From positions 242,715-306,714 of the forward strand of contig QQUF01000008.1 in the NCBI GenBank assembly GCA_008501735.1: a stretch of 64,000 nucleotides of DNA, given 5' to 3'. The notes under the pieces are model-generated. The model was not told where the DNA came from. It saw only the letters and a list, made by a program, of their open reading frames with translations, and did not search any database. Shown here one piece after another: positions 16,887 to 25,375 of the stretch. The position numbers and the translations under genes were made by a program. The stretch's first letter is position 1. Each line of letters begins with the position of its first letter. This DNA comes from Calditrichota bacterium. GTDB lineage: Bacteria > CLD3.

Positions 16887-19800
16887 TTAGAGAAATTTTT
16901 TCGGATTAATTTTGTGTTTTTCTAAAAGCCTTTGCATTCTCTTGAAATCAATTCCTAAATCTTTGCAAGAGTTAGAAAGATGACCTTTGTTTGTTTGTAA
17001 AGTTTGCGTGAGTGAGAATTTCTCTAATTTCTCGATTTGAGAGTTTAGGTTTGAATTTGTAAAAATTTCGTCAACTAAATTCAGTTTTGATTTTACTTCT
17101 TTTGTTAGCAAACTGCTTTGTTGATTTCGTTTTGGGTGGAAATTAGCAAATTCTGCTCTTTTTATTGGTGAGTTGGAAGTGTGATTTACAACGATTTTTT
17201 CTATAAGGTTTTCAAGTTCTCTTACGTTTCCTTTTAGTTCTAAAGTCTGTAAAAAAATTATTGCTTCTTTTTCAAAACCTTTGATTTTTGGTGCAAATTT
17301 TTCTAAAAAATAAAACGCTAAAGGTGCGATGTCTTCGACTCTTTCACGGAGTGGTGGCAAATTTATTTTTAAAACGTTGAGCCTGTAAAATAAATCTTCT
17401 CTAAAATTTCCTTTCTCAACCTCCTTAGTAAGATTTTTGTTTGTAGCTACTATGACTCTTACATCAATTTTTACTGGAGACTCTGCACCGACTTTCCAAA
17501 CTTCTTTTTCTTGAAGAACTCGTAACAACTTTGCTTGAAGATTTAATGGTAGTTCGCTGATTTCATCTAAAAAGATTACTCCACCGTTTGCGAGTTCAAA
17601 CTTTCCTAACTTTGTTCTTTCTGCTCCTGAAAATGAGCCTTTAACAAATCCAAACAATTCACTTTCTGCCAAATTATCAGGAATAGCTGCACAGTTGATA
17701 GGAATGAAAGGTTTATTCTTCCTTCTACTCAATTTATGGAGTGATTTTGCAACCAACTCTTTTCCTGTTCCTGTTTCGCCATAAATGTAAACTGTCGAAT
17801 CGAATTTGGAGGCTTTCTCAATTTCTTGGTAAAGTCGTTGCATCTGGTTGCTGTTCCCAACAAAAATGCCAAGTTCTTTAATCTGCGATTCTGCTCTAAA
17901 TTTACGAAGTTCATCGTAACGGACAATCAAAGGAGTCAGTAAATCGGCAATCTGTTGAACTTTTTTTAGGTCTTCAATTTTGAAAGATCCTTTCTCCAAG
18001 TCTTTTCTATCTAAGTAAATCGCACCACAAACTTTGTTTTGGATTTTAAGAGGAACGGCAATTATTGAAAGGAAAACTTTTCCGACAATACTTTGATTCC
18101 CTCTTAATTCGGGAGACTTGATTGCATTTTCAAGACAAAGAACCTGTTCATTTTTTATGACATTTTCCAAAACTCCGTAGCTGAACTCTGCTTCTTCTTT
18201 TTGAAGATTTGGAGAAACTGCACAAATTTCTAATTCTTGTGAAACTTTGTTTTGTAAAATTATCTGGCTTCCGTCAGAGTCGCAAACTTCAACTAAGTGG
18301 TCTAAAAGTTGGACGAAAGCAGATTCAGGGCTCAAAGTTCCGATGAGTTTTTGTAAAACTTGAAAGTCAAAATTATTTAGCTCCGAAAACTTTGTAAATG
18401 ACTTTTGCTCTTTAAGTTCTTTCAACTTTGATTCATAAACTTTGGCGGGGAATTTCGCAAAGATTTTTGTGTAAAACTGAATTGCTTTTTCTAAGTAGTC
18501 TAATTTCTTACTAGTTTCCCAAAGTGTCTCGTAAAGTATTGAAAAGTGAATTTCTTCTTTTGTTAAGTTGAGTAAACTTAATAAAATATTTTCTGCTTCT
18601 TGCTTATTGCCTTTGTTTGCTTCCAATTTTGCCAAAAGGACTTTACTATTGAAAACCTCTTTGAACTTTGAGATTTTTGATGCTATTTCCAATGCCTTTT
18701 TGCAGAAAATTTCACTTTGACTAAAGTTAAGTAAGTTGAAATAAACCTTTGCAATTCCTAAGAATTGGAATGAAAGTGGGTCTTGTAATTCAAACTTTTC
18801 GCTTAATTCAATTGCTTTTTCAAAATTTTCCAAAGCCAATTGATTTTTGCCTTGTTCTTGCAAAACTTCACCTAAAACTCCCAAAGTGTAGGCGATGTCA
18901 TTTTGGCTTTCGATTCTTTCAAAGTAAGAGAGGTTTTGAATTAAGGTTTCTTCAGCTTTTGAGTAGTTTTTTGTTTTTAGGTAAAAGAGAGCGGTTTTGT
19001 TTTTAATTTGAACTTCCGTGTGGTTGTCATTGATATTTCTTGCGTGTTTTAAAGCCCTTTGTGAAAGAGTCCAAAATTCTTCGAGATTTCCCTTGTCCAA
19101 GTAAATTGAAGCTAAACTAACCAAAGCAACTGGCAAAATTAAGAAATTCAAAACTTCTTCGGCAAGAGCGATTGATTCTTCGATTGTTTTTTGTGCTTTC
19201 CCAAGTTCATTTTGTAAACTGTAAATCATTCCGATGTTTACTAAGACGACAGCAGTTCCACTTTTATCGTCATTTTTACGCAAAGGTTCTAAACAACTTT
19301 TTTGATATTTGAGAGATTCTCCATAGTTTCCTAAATCAAAGTAAATTGTGCCGATATTGTTCAAAATGTAAGGAACATCTTGAGGTCTTTCTTTGTGGTT
19401 CAGTTCAATTGCCTTTTGGTAGTATTCAAGGGCATTTTCAAATTTTCCTAATTTACTTAGAGAGTTTCCTTGAGTGTTTATTGCACTTGCCATACCAATG
19501 ACATTGTTTATTTTTTCAAAATGCTTGAAGGCTTTTTCTGAAAGTGTTAAAGCATTTTTATAATCTCCAAGAGCAGAAGGAATTGCTGAGTAGTTTAGAT
19601 AAACTTTGCCTAAAAGTTGGTTGTCATTAGTTTTTTCTGCAAGTTCTTGAGCCTTCAAAATAACTTTTGTCGCCTCATCAAATTTTCCAATTCGAGCTAA
19701 TAAATTTTTTTTAGCAACAAGAGTATTAATAATTTCAGGAATCTCTTTTGTTTTGTCCAAAAGGCTTGTTTTTTGTTCTAAAGAGCGAATAGCTTTTAGA

Positions 19801-21950
19801 ATTAAATTCCTTTTTTCAAAGTACTCCGCAGCTTCTCCACAATAAATCTTGGCTTTGTCAAAAATTTCAGCTTCAAAAAAATGGTAAGCTAACTCTTCAA
19901 TCACCTTTTCCTTTTGAGAACTGAATTTTGTTTCAAGCCTTTCACCAATTAATTTATGGAGTTTTTTACGTTTACTTTTTTTTAATGAACTTTTAAGAGT
20001 TTCACGAATAATCTCGTGGGTGAAACTAAATTCGCCATTTTTTGTGATAATGATTAGGTTTAGGTCTTCTGCAATATTTAATTTCTTTAGTAAACTTTCT
20101 TCATCGGATTTTGAGACTTTTAAAGCATTTTCCAAATCAAATTTGTATCCAAGAATTGAGCAAGCTTGAAGTGATTTTCGTAGGCTTGATTCTAACTTCC
20201 GAATTTTTTTTGTAAACAAATCGGATATTGTTTTCGGCATTTCCGAGTCAGCAATTTTTTCTAAATCCAAATTCCATTCACCATTTTCTTTTTGCAAACT
20301 ACCGGTTTCAAAAAGATGTCTCAAAACTTCTTGAATGAAGAACGGGTTACCACCTGTTTTTTGCTGAATCATTTTGGCAAAATTAGAGTTTACAGAATCT
20401 GATTTTCCTAAAATTGAAGTGAGCATTACGCTAACAGATTTTAGATTAATACTTTTGAGTTCTAAGATTTCAGTGTTTTCATCCTTTACAAGGTATGAGA
20501 ACCGTTTTTGCAAAGTTGAATTTTCGGAAATTGAATTTTTATCAGCAGAGTAGATTAGCAGAATTGGGAAACCCCTTAGATTCTGCAAAGAAAAATTGAG
20601 CCAATCAGAAACCAAATCACTACAAAAATGCAAGTCGTCTAAAAATAAAATCAATCCTTTAAATTCTTTACTTAGCTTTTTTAGAAAATTTGTAAGGACT
20701 TCAAAAAGCCTAAAGTTTTTTGCCGTTCCACCGAGTTGCTGTTCTTTTTTTATTTTATGCATAAAACTTAGTTTGGAAATTTCAGGAGCAATTTCCTCCA
20801 AATCCCAACCAAACTTTCCTAAAAATTCTATCTGTTCTTCAGCAGATTTGTAGCTTAAAGAATCTATTCCTTGAAAAATTATTTCTTTGAGTGCGTCGTA
20901 ACTATCAGAGTCTTTTGTGAATTTTGTCGAAAGAACAAGAACATCTCGCATCGTTAAGCCTAACTGAAATTCTTCCCAAAGTTTAGTTTTGCCGATTCCG
21001 ATTTCACCAGAGATGAAAATTGACTTGAAATTGTCGTTTGTAATTTCAGTAAAAGTTGACTCAAGTTTTTGGAGTTCATAATTTCTGCCTGTAAAAGTAG
21101 GTGGTAGAAGGTATTCTCCCAAATTTTTATTTGTTTTTAACTTTCCTTTCGACTTTTCATTCAAAAAATTACTCAAAACTCTTGAAACTTCTCTTGCACT
21201 TTGAAATCTGTTTTGAGGATTTTTCTCAAGCAATTTCTTGATGACATTTTCGATTTGAATTGGCAATTCGGGAATGATTTTGCGAGGAGAAATTATTGGT
21301 GATTTTAGATGAGCAATTCCAACTTGTGCGAAATTTTCACCTTCAAAAGGAACTTTGCCTGTAACGAGTTCATAAAAAATCACACCGAGTGAGTAGAGGT
21401 CACTTCTATGGTCAATTTTTGAAGAATTACGGCATTGTTCGGGAGAGGAATATTTTACAGAACCTAAGAATCTACCTGAATTTGAAACTGAAACAGAATT
21501 ACCGATTTTTGCCAAATCAAAGTCTGTAATTTTAGCAATCCCTTTTTCGTTCACCAAAATATTTTCGGGCTTTAAGTCTCTATGAATCAAATTATTTCCG
21601 TGCAATGCATCTAAGCCGTTGCAAACTTGAATCAAAACATCAATGATATTCGGCAAGGAAAATGAATCGGAATTATTTTTAAGTGTTGAAATTGTTTTGC
21701 CTTCGATGAATTCCATCACAAAACCGAATTCATTTGGATTCTCAATCCATTCCAACATTTTTATACAATTGATTTGCTTTAGTTTTGAGGAAGCAAAAAA
21801 ACTACGTTTTATTCTCTGACGGTCTTTTTCGTTATTGAAATTTTGGTGGATTTTTTTGTATGCGGCGAATTGGTTCGTCTTTCGGTTTCTAACTTTATAA
21901 ATGCTTCCAAAAGTGCCAGAAGCTAAGTATTCCAAAATTTCCCAATTCAT
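16887..21950 (-). CDS. Ser/Thr kinase - ATPase - TPR - GAF - sigma-54 activator fusion
   Basis: A 1687-residue signalling protein. Kinase domain, residues 1-265: Gly loop ASGTFGSIYKV, Lys32, catalytic HRDLKPEN (123-130) and TDFDLAK (142-148), in which the usual DFG glycine is Asp. NACHT/STAND-like ATPase, about 285-560: Walker A GEIGIGKT near 315-322 and Walker B LILFLDDL at 433-440. About ten TPR-like repeats span about 720-1140. A GAF-like region lies at about 1190-1345. Sigma-54 AAA+ domain, about 1365-1590: Walker A GETGTGKE at 1391-1398, sigma-contact loop GSFSGA at 1438-1443 (canonical GAFTGA) and Walker B GVIFLDEI at 1457-1464. A Fis-type HTH fills the last 45 residues. It probably senses signals through TPR, GAF and kinase parts and activates sigma-54 promoters; the target is unknown. 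It lies 44 nt downstream of serB. Confidence 0.9.
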   Translation of the reverse strand: MNWEILEYLASGTFGSIYKVRNRKTNQFAAYKKIHQNFNNEKDRQRIKRSFFASSKLKQINCIKMLEWIENPNEFGFVMEFIEGKTISTLKNNSDSFSLPNIIDVLIQVCNGLDALHGNNLIHRDLKPENILVNEKGIAKITDFDLAKIGNSVSVSNSGRFLGSVKYSSPEQCRNSSKIDHRSDLYSLGVIFYELVTGKVPFEGENFAQVGIAHLKSPIISPRKIIPELPIQIENVIKKLLEKNPQNRFQSAREVSRVLSNFLNEKSKGKLKTNKNLGEYLLPPTFTGRNYELQKLESTFTEITNDNFKSIFISGEIGIGKTKLWEEFQLGLTMRDVLVLSTKFTKDSDSYDALKEIIFQGIDSLSYKSAEEQIEFLGKFGWDLEEIAPEISKLSFMHKIKKEQQLGGTAKNFRLFEVLTNFLKKLSKEFKGLILFLDDLHFCSDLVSDWLNFSLQNLRGFPILLIYSADKNSISENSTLQKRFSYLVKDENTEILELKSINLKSVSVMLTSILGKSDSVNSNFAKMIQQKTGGNPFFIQEVLRHLFETGSLQKENGEWNLDLEKIADSEMPKTISDLFTKKIRKLESSLRKSLQACSILGYKFDLENALKVSKSDEESLLKKLNIAEDLNLIIITKNGEFSFTHEIIRETLKSSLKKSKRKKLHKLIGERLETKFSSQKEKVIEELAYHFFEAEIFDKAKIYCGEAAEYFEKRNLILKAIRSLEQKTSLLDKTKEIPEIINTLVAKKNLLARIGKFDEATKVILKAQELAEKTNDNQLLGKVYLNYSAIPSALGDYKNALTLSEKAFKHFEKINNVIGMASAINTQGNSLSKLGKFENALEYYQKAIELNHKERPQDVPYILNNIGTIYFDLGNYGESLKYQKSCLEPLRKNDDKSGTAVVLVNIGMIYSLQNELGKAQKTIEESIALAEEVLNFLILPVALVSLASIYLDKGNLEEFWTLSQRALKHARNINDNHTEVQIKNKTALFYLKTKNYSKAEETLIQNLSYFERIESQNDIAYTLGVLGEVLQEQGKNQLALENFEKAIELSEKFELQDPLSFQFLGIAKVYFNLLNFSQSEIFCKKALEIASKISKFKEVFNSKVLLAKLEANKGNKQEAENILLSLLNLTKEEIHFSILYETLWETSKKLDYLEKAIQFYTKIFAKFPAKVYESKLKELKEQKSFTKFSELNNFDFQVLQKLIGTLSPESAFVQLLDHLVEVCDSDGSQIILQNKVSQELEICAVSPNLQKEEAEFSYGVLENVIKNEQVLCLENAIKSPELRGNQSIVGKVFLSIIAVPLKIQNKVCGAIYLDRKDLEKGSFKIEDLKKVQQIADLLTPLIVRYDELRKFRAESQIKELGIFVGNSNQMQRLYQEIEKASKFDSTVYIYGETGTGKELVAKSLHKLSRRKNKPFIPINCAAIPDNLAESELFGFVKGSFSGAERTKLGKFELANGGVIFLDEISELPLNLQAKLLRVLQEKEVWKVGAESPVKIDVRVIVATNKNLTKEVEKGNFREDLFYRLNVLKINLPPLRERVEDIAPLAFYFLEKFAPKIKGFEKEAIIFLQTLELKGNVRELENLIEKIVVNHTSNSPIKRAEFANFHPKRNQQSSLLTKEVKSKLNLVDEIFTNSNLNSQIEKLEKFSLTQTLQTNKGHLSNSCKDLGIDFKRMQRLLEKHKINPKKFL

Positions 21951-21994
21951 AAAAATTCAAAAATTTGATTAAAATTATTAGAAGAAAAGTAAAG

Positions 21995-22654
21995 TTAAGC
22001 TAAAGTCAAAAAATCACTTAAATCTTCCGATTCCAAGTAAAACTCGGAAACAGCTTTTACTTTTTCACGTTTGACGACTCCGCCAAAACCTACAAAAGTT
22101 GTAACAATATTTTTTGTTTCCGCATCACTCATTCCATCGCCGATTAAAAGGCTTTTGCCTGAAAAAAGAATTCTTTCCTGTAAAATCTTAGTCTTACCAT
22201 TTTTCTTTGCTAAAGGACAATTTTTGTCGAAAGTCTTGTAAGTTCCGTCTTCATTAAAGTAAATAGGAACGGCAAAAACATTTTCTCTTTTGATTCCAAG
22301 AAAATCAGAAAATGGAAAAATTGCTTCCAAAAGTCCACCTGAAAGAATAAAAACTTCTTTGTCCGATTTGAGCAAAAATTCAATTAATTGTTTTGTTCCT
22401 TTTGTGATTTCTTCGATGTAAAGTTTTCCGACTTCTTGAATTTGTTGCTTTGTTGGTTTTGTAAGTTCCAAGCGTTTTTCATAAATTCCTGTGGTGAGCG
22501 AGGAGGAATTCATTGCTTGGTTTGTCATTTCTGCGACTTTGTCAAAAACTCCGTTCATTCGTGCAAGTTCGTCAATTCCTTCGATTTTAGAAAGCGTACT
22601 ATCACAGTCGAAAACAAAAGTTGTGTAGTCTTTCCAAATCCCCAAATTCTTCAT
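21995..22654 (-). CDS. serB: Phosphoserine phosphatase, HAD family
   Basis: The enzyme dephosphorylates L-3-phosphoserine in the last step of serine synthesis. HAD motif I is FDCDSTL (Asp16, Asp18), with the substrate-cap segment EGIDELARMNG. Motif II is LSGGLLEAI, and motif IV is LIGDGMSDAET, followed by VGFGGVVKREKV. The order and spacing closely follow the eukaryote-like phosphoserine phosphatases, including the AMNSSSLTTGIYEKRL cap helix. At 219 residues it is a stand-alone catalytic domain without the ACT extension. It begins 14 nt after the radical SAM gene and probably shares its transcript. Confidence 0.85.
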   Translation of the reverse strand: MKNLGIWKDYTTFVFDCDSTLSKIEGIDELARMNGVFDKVAEMTNQAMNSSSLTTGIYEKRLELTKPTKQQIQEVGKLYIEEITKGTKQLIEFLLKSDKEVFILSGGLLEAIFPFSDFLGIKRENVFAVPIYFNEDGTYKTFDKNCPLAKKNGKTKILQERILFSGKSLLIGDGMSDAETKNIVTTFVGFGGVVKREKVKAVSEFYLESEDLSDFLTLA

Positions 22655-22668
22655 TTTGGCTCTACTTT

Positions 22669-23895
22669 TTATTTGTAAGTGTCTTCAATTCGTTCCATAT
22701 AATTTGAGTAAGTCACTTCGTTGTTTTCTTCCCATTGGTAATAACCGAATAGTTTATTCACTACATTTTTGGGGAAGAATTTCTCAAAACTTCTGTAAAG
22801 AACTACGTCATATTTACGGTGAAAGTTAATCCAACATTGGTTACAATTTTTCTTGTAGTCTTCGTGAATTGCTTGAGTTGACTCTCCATTAAAAATCTCG
22901 TCTAAAGATTTTTTGTTAACGTTACCAAGTTTCAAATCTAAGTTTTGGCAGATTGGAACATCGCCGTTTGGCAGAACAATTAAACTGTCAAGAATACTGT
23001 AACAGTTCAATTTTAGTTTCTTCTTTCGCCATTCGTCGTAAAGCACGAGGAAGTCATAGTTTTCAGCAAATTCTTTAATCTCTTGTGGAATGCTGTCTTT
23101 AAAACTAGAAAAATCATCTCTTGTGTTGTGTTTCGGAATGTTAATTTCTTCTCTTTCCAAAACTGCTAATTCTTCGTTTTTCTTTGTGAAAGTGCCGTCT
23201 TTTTTTGCGTTTAGAATCTCGACTCTTTTCAAAATATCTGTGTTTTGTTTTTCGGCAATGTCAGTTTCGTGTGCTTTTTCGACTGTGTCAAAAAATGCAA
23301 TATCGTTGTAAACTCCGACTCGCAAATCAATTCCGTATTTTTTACAAACTGCGGCAACGTGTTTCATATCATCAAAACTGTTGTAAGGAGAAAGTGTGAA
23401 CATTGCAGAAATCGGAACAATATCTTTTGTTCCTTCAATCACTTTAAGAACACTTTCGTAACCGTCTTTTCCACGCATATATTTGTAAGTTTCTTTAGTT
23501 CCGTCAAGTGAAAGGAAAAGCCTTTTTGGTGGATATTTTTTTACTGCTTCGATTGCACTTTCAGGTTTGAGACAATTCGTTAGAAGGTCGAATTTTGGGT
23601 GGTTTTTGTGAAACCATTCCATAATTTCAAAAGCTTCAGGGTGAAGTAAAAACTCTCCGCCTTCTAATCCGACAGTAGTATTTTTTGTTACACACTTGCT
23701 GTTCATTAATTCCAAGATTTTAGCTTTTGGCAAATGTACAACAGGGTTTTTTGCCCAAATCAAACAATGTTTACAACCAGAATCACAAAGGTCAGTTGCA
23801 TAAATCATAAAAGTTGAGAGTTTTTTGTTCGAGGAGTTGAAATTGTTGTTTACAAAAAGTGAGGCTCGTTTGACATAGTCGGCAAAATTATACAT
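22669..23895 (-). CDS. Radical SAM protein with SPASM-like C-terminal domain
   Basis: This 408-residue protein binds a [4Fe-4S] cluster through Cys37, Cys41 and Cys44 (ATDLCDSGCKHCLIW), the CX3CX2C signature of radical SAM enzymes, in an N-terminal TIM-barrel of about 250 residues (GLEGGEF, LFLSLDGTKETY). The C-terminal 110 residues carry further cysteines (NCYSIL, VPICQNL, KNCNQCWI) in a SPASM-like pattern that would hold auxiliary clusters. Such proteins often modify peptides or lipids or mature enzymes, but no precursor peptide is recognisable nearby. Its only neighbour on the transcript is serB. Function beyond the family is unknown. Confidence 0.85.
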   Translation of the reverse strand: MYNFADYVKRASLFVNNNFNSSNKKLSTFMIYATDLCDSGCKHCLIWAKNPVVHLPKAKILELMNSKCVTKNTTVGLEGGEFLLHPEAFEIMEWFHKNHPKFDLLTNCLKPESAIEAVKKYPPKRLFLSLDGTKETYKYMRGKDGYESVLKVIEGTKDIVPISAMFTLSPYNSFDDMKHVAAVCKKYGIDLRVGVYNDIAFFDTVEKAHETDIAEKQNTDILKRVEILNAKKDGTFTKKNEELAVLEREEINIPKHNTRDDFSSFKDSIPQEIKEFAENYDFLVLYDEWRKKKLKLNCYSILDSLIVLPNGDVPICQNLDLKLGNVNKKSLDEIFNGESTQAIHEDYKKNCNQCWINFHRKYDVVLYRSFEKFFPKNVVNKLFGYYQWEENNEVTYSNYMERIEDTYK

Positions 23896-24050
23896 TAATT
23901 AATTTTCAATTTTAAAGGTTTCTATTTTCGAATTGGTAAAATTTTAATTTAACTTATTTTCAAAGATTCGAGTGGTTAAGAAATGAAATTTTTTAAAAAC
24001 CGTCAACATCTTTCTTTTTAACTCAAATAGTTTAGTAAAAAGGCTTTTAA

Positions 24051-24320
24051 ATGATTGATTTGAATAAATTTAATAAAAAAGTAGAAATTGAGTATCCTTG
24101 CGATTGGAATTACAAAATAATTGGCGAAAATACTGGCAAACTTCACCAAGCCGTCAAGGACTCAATCAAAGGCAAAAAATTTGAGGTGAATTTCTCAAAC
24201 ACGAGTTCCAAGGGAAAGTACTTTTCTTTGAATGTAAAAATTAGAGTTGAAAATGAGAAACAAAGGAATAATATCTATCAAAACTTGAAGAAGCACAGAG
24301 ATGTGAAAATGGTAATGTAG
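24051..24320 (+). CDS. DUF493 family small protein (YbeD-like)
   Basis: The 89 residues contain the DUF493 hallmarks: EYPCDWNYKIIGE near residues 14-26, SSKGKYFSLNVKI in the middle, and a terminal IYQNLKKHRDVKMVM. The fold in this family is a small ferredoxin-like alpha/beta domain; the physiological role is poorly defined. AAAAGGC upstream of the ATG at 24051 could be the ribosome site. It is the only plus-strand gene here, divergent from the radical SAM gene and convergent with ssb. Confidence 0.85.
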   Translation: MIDLNKFNKKVEIEYPCDWNYKIIGENTGKLHQAVKDSIKGKKFEVNFSNTSSKGKYFSLNVKIRVENEKQRNNIYQNLKKHRDVKMVM

Positions 24321-24356
24321 AGACACAAAATCTTGTGTCTCTACTTGTGTCTCTAC
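24317..24356. repeat. Perfect 12-bp hairpin plus extra arm copy, between convergent genes
   Basis: GTAGAGACACAA (24317-24328) and TTGTGTCTCTAC (24333-24344) form a perfect stem with a 4-nt loop, overlapping the DUF493 stop codon. The right arm is then repeated exactly at 24345-24356. Fragments of the same word occur at 16640 and 16710. It may act as a bidirectional terminator for the convergent DUF493 and ssb genes, but the third arm copy fits a REP-type repeat. Confidence 0.65.
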
Positions 24357-24369
24357 TAAAAATAATTTT

Positions 24370-24870
24370 TTAGAATGGTAAATCGTCATCAACATTTGAG
24401 TCGTCAGAAGCAGGTTCTTCAAATTGACGCTTTGGTTTACTTTGAGCAGTTGGAGCTTGTTGTTGTGGAGAAGAACTTCTTTGTGGAGGAGCAGAATCTT
24501 CATCAGGCATTGGAACTCCTGGACCTCCAGAAGGTTTTGAACCTAAAAGTTGAATATTTCTTGCATTAATTTCAGTTGTATAACGCTTTGTTCCGTCAGA
24601 AGCGTCCCAAGAACGAGTTTTAATTAAACCTTCAATGTAAATAAGGCTTCCTTTTTTTACCCATTCACTAACAAATTCAGCTAATCTATCCCAAACTACA
24701 ACTCTGTGCCAATCTGTGATGTCTCTTTGATTTCCGTCGCTGTCTTTCCAAGACTCATTTGTAGCAACACTAAAGTTAGCAACAGCTCTTTGAGTGTTTG
24801 TGTACTTGAGCTCAGGGTCTTGACCAAGTCTTCCAATAATTATTGCTTTGTTTAAAGTTCCACCAGACAT
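24370..24870 (-). CDS. ssb: Single-stranded DNA-binding protein
   Basis: The protein coats single-stranded DNA in replication and repair. The first 110 residues form the OB fold: LNKAIIIGRLGQDPEL, ANFSVATNESW, DWHRVVVWDRLAEF, GSLIYIEG. A flexible Gly/Pro/Gln/Ser-rich linker follows, and the protein ends in the acidic DDDLPF tip that recruits partner proteins. At 166 residues it is of normal length. It is the last gene of the ybdK-clpX-pgsC-ssb run, 24 nt after pgsC, and an AGGAGAC site precedes its ATG. Confidence 0.96.
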   Translation of the reverse strand: MSGGTLNKAIIIGRLGQDPELKYTNTQRAVANFSVATNESWKDSDGNQRDITDWHRVVVWDRLAEFVSEWVKKGSLIYIEGLIKTRSWDASDGTKRYTTEINARNIQLLGSKPSGGPGVPMPDEDSAPPQRSSSPQQQAPTAQSKPKRQFEEPASDDSNVDDDLPF

Positions 24871-24894
24871 TTGATTGTCTCCTATTATTTTGTT

Positions 24895-25374
24895 TTAAAA
24901 ATACCTTTGAGCAAGATTTTCAATCTGTGCTCCACCATTAAAAATTACTAACAAAAATCTAACCGAAACCGAAGCGATTCCCATCATTGTCAGAGTTTCG
25001 ATTATTCCTTGTCTATCCATCCAATAAGCAACAAGTCCAGGAATAATGAAGCCGATAACTTCGACGGCTTCAACTCTTGCACCGATTGTTATGTCAGGTA
25101 AAAATCTCATTGCGTAACCAGAAAGGAATCCTAAAAGAACAGTCAAAACCATTTTTCTTCTACCATAAAGAAGAGTGTGATTTGACAAAACTTTTACCGC
25201 TCCCAAAGTGATAAAACTTGCAATGAGCGTGATCAAAAGTTTTACGGGATTCCACATAAAAAGTGCCAAATAACCCGGAACAACCATTCCACCAGCAGCA
25301 AGACCAAAAAGTTCCGAGAAGAAAAGGCTAACGACAAGTCCTAAACCAACAGACTCAATTACTAATTCGTTCAA
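24895..25374 (-). CDS. pgsC: PgsC/CapC-like poly-gamma-glutamate membrane protein
   Basis: A 159-residue, very hydrophobic protein with about four to five membrane segments. The N-terminal GLGLVVSLFFSELFGLAAGGMVVPGYLAL, broken here by my reading into SELFGLAAGGMVVPGYLAL, and GFIIPGLVAYWMDRQGI match the PgsC/CapC family, the membrane partner of the poly-gamma-glutamate ligase PgsB/CapB. No pgsB or pgsA homolog is present in the window; the only amide-ligase relative nearby is the YbdK-type gene two genes upstream. It begins 1 nt after the clpX stop, so it is translated from the same transcript. The family assignment is fairly firm; actual polyglutamate synthesis is not shown. Confidence 0.8.
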   Translation of the reverse strand: MNELVIESVGLGLVVSLFFSELFGLAAGGMVVPGYLALFMWNPVKLLITLIASFITLGAVKVLSNHTLLYGRRKMVLTVLLGFLSGYAMRFLPDITIGARVEAVEVIGFIIPGLVAYWMDRQGIIETLTMMGIASVSVRFLLVIFNGGAQIENLAQRYF

Positions 25375-25375
25375 A

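Noticed and set aside
16713..16925. Plus-strand open frame of 70 codons in the repeat-rich spacer
   Set aside because: No domain, no ribosome site, it overlaps the end of the kinase-fusion gene and its apparent internal repeat (LANHH, LANRH) comes from the repeated DNA word.
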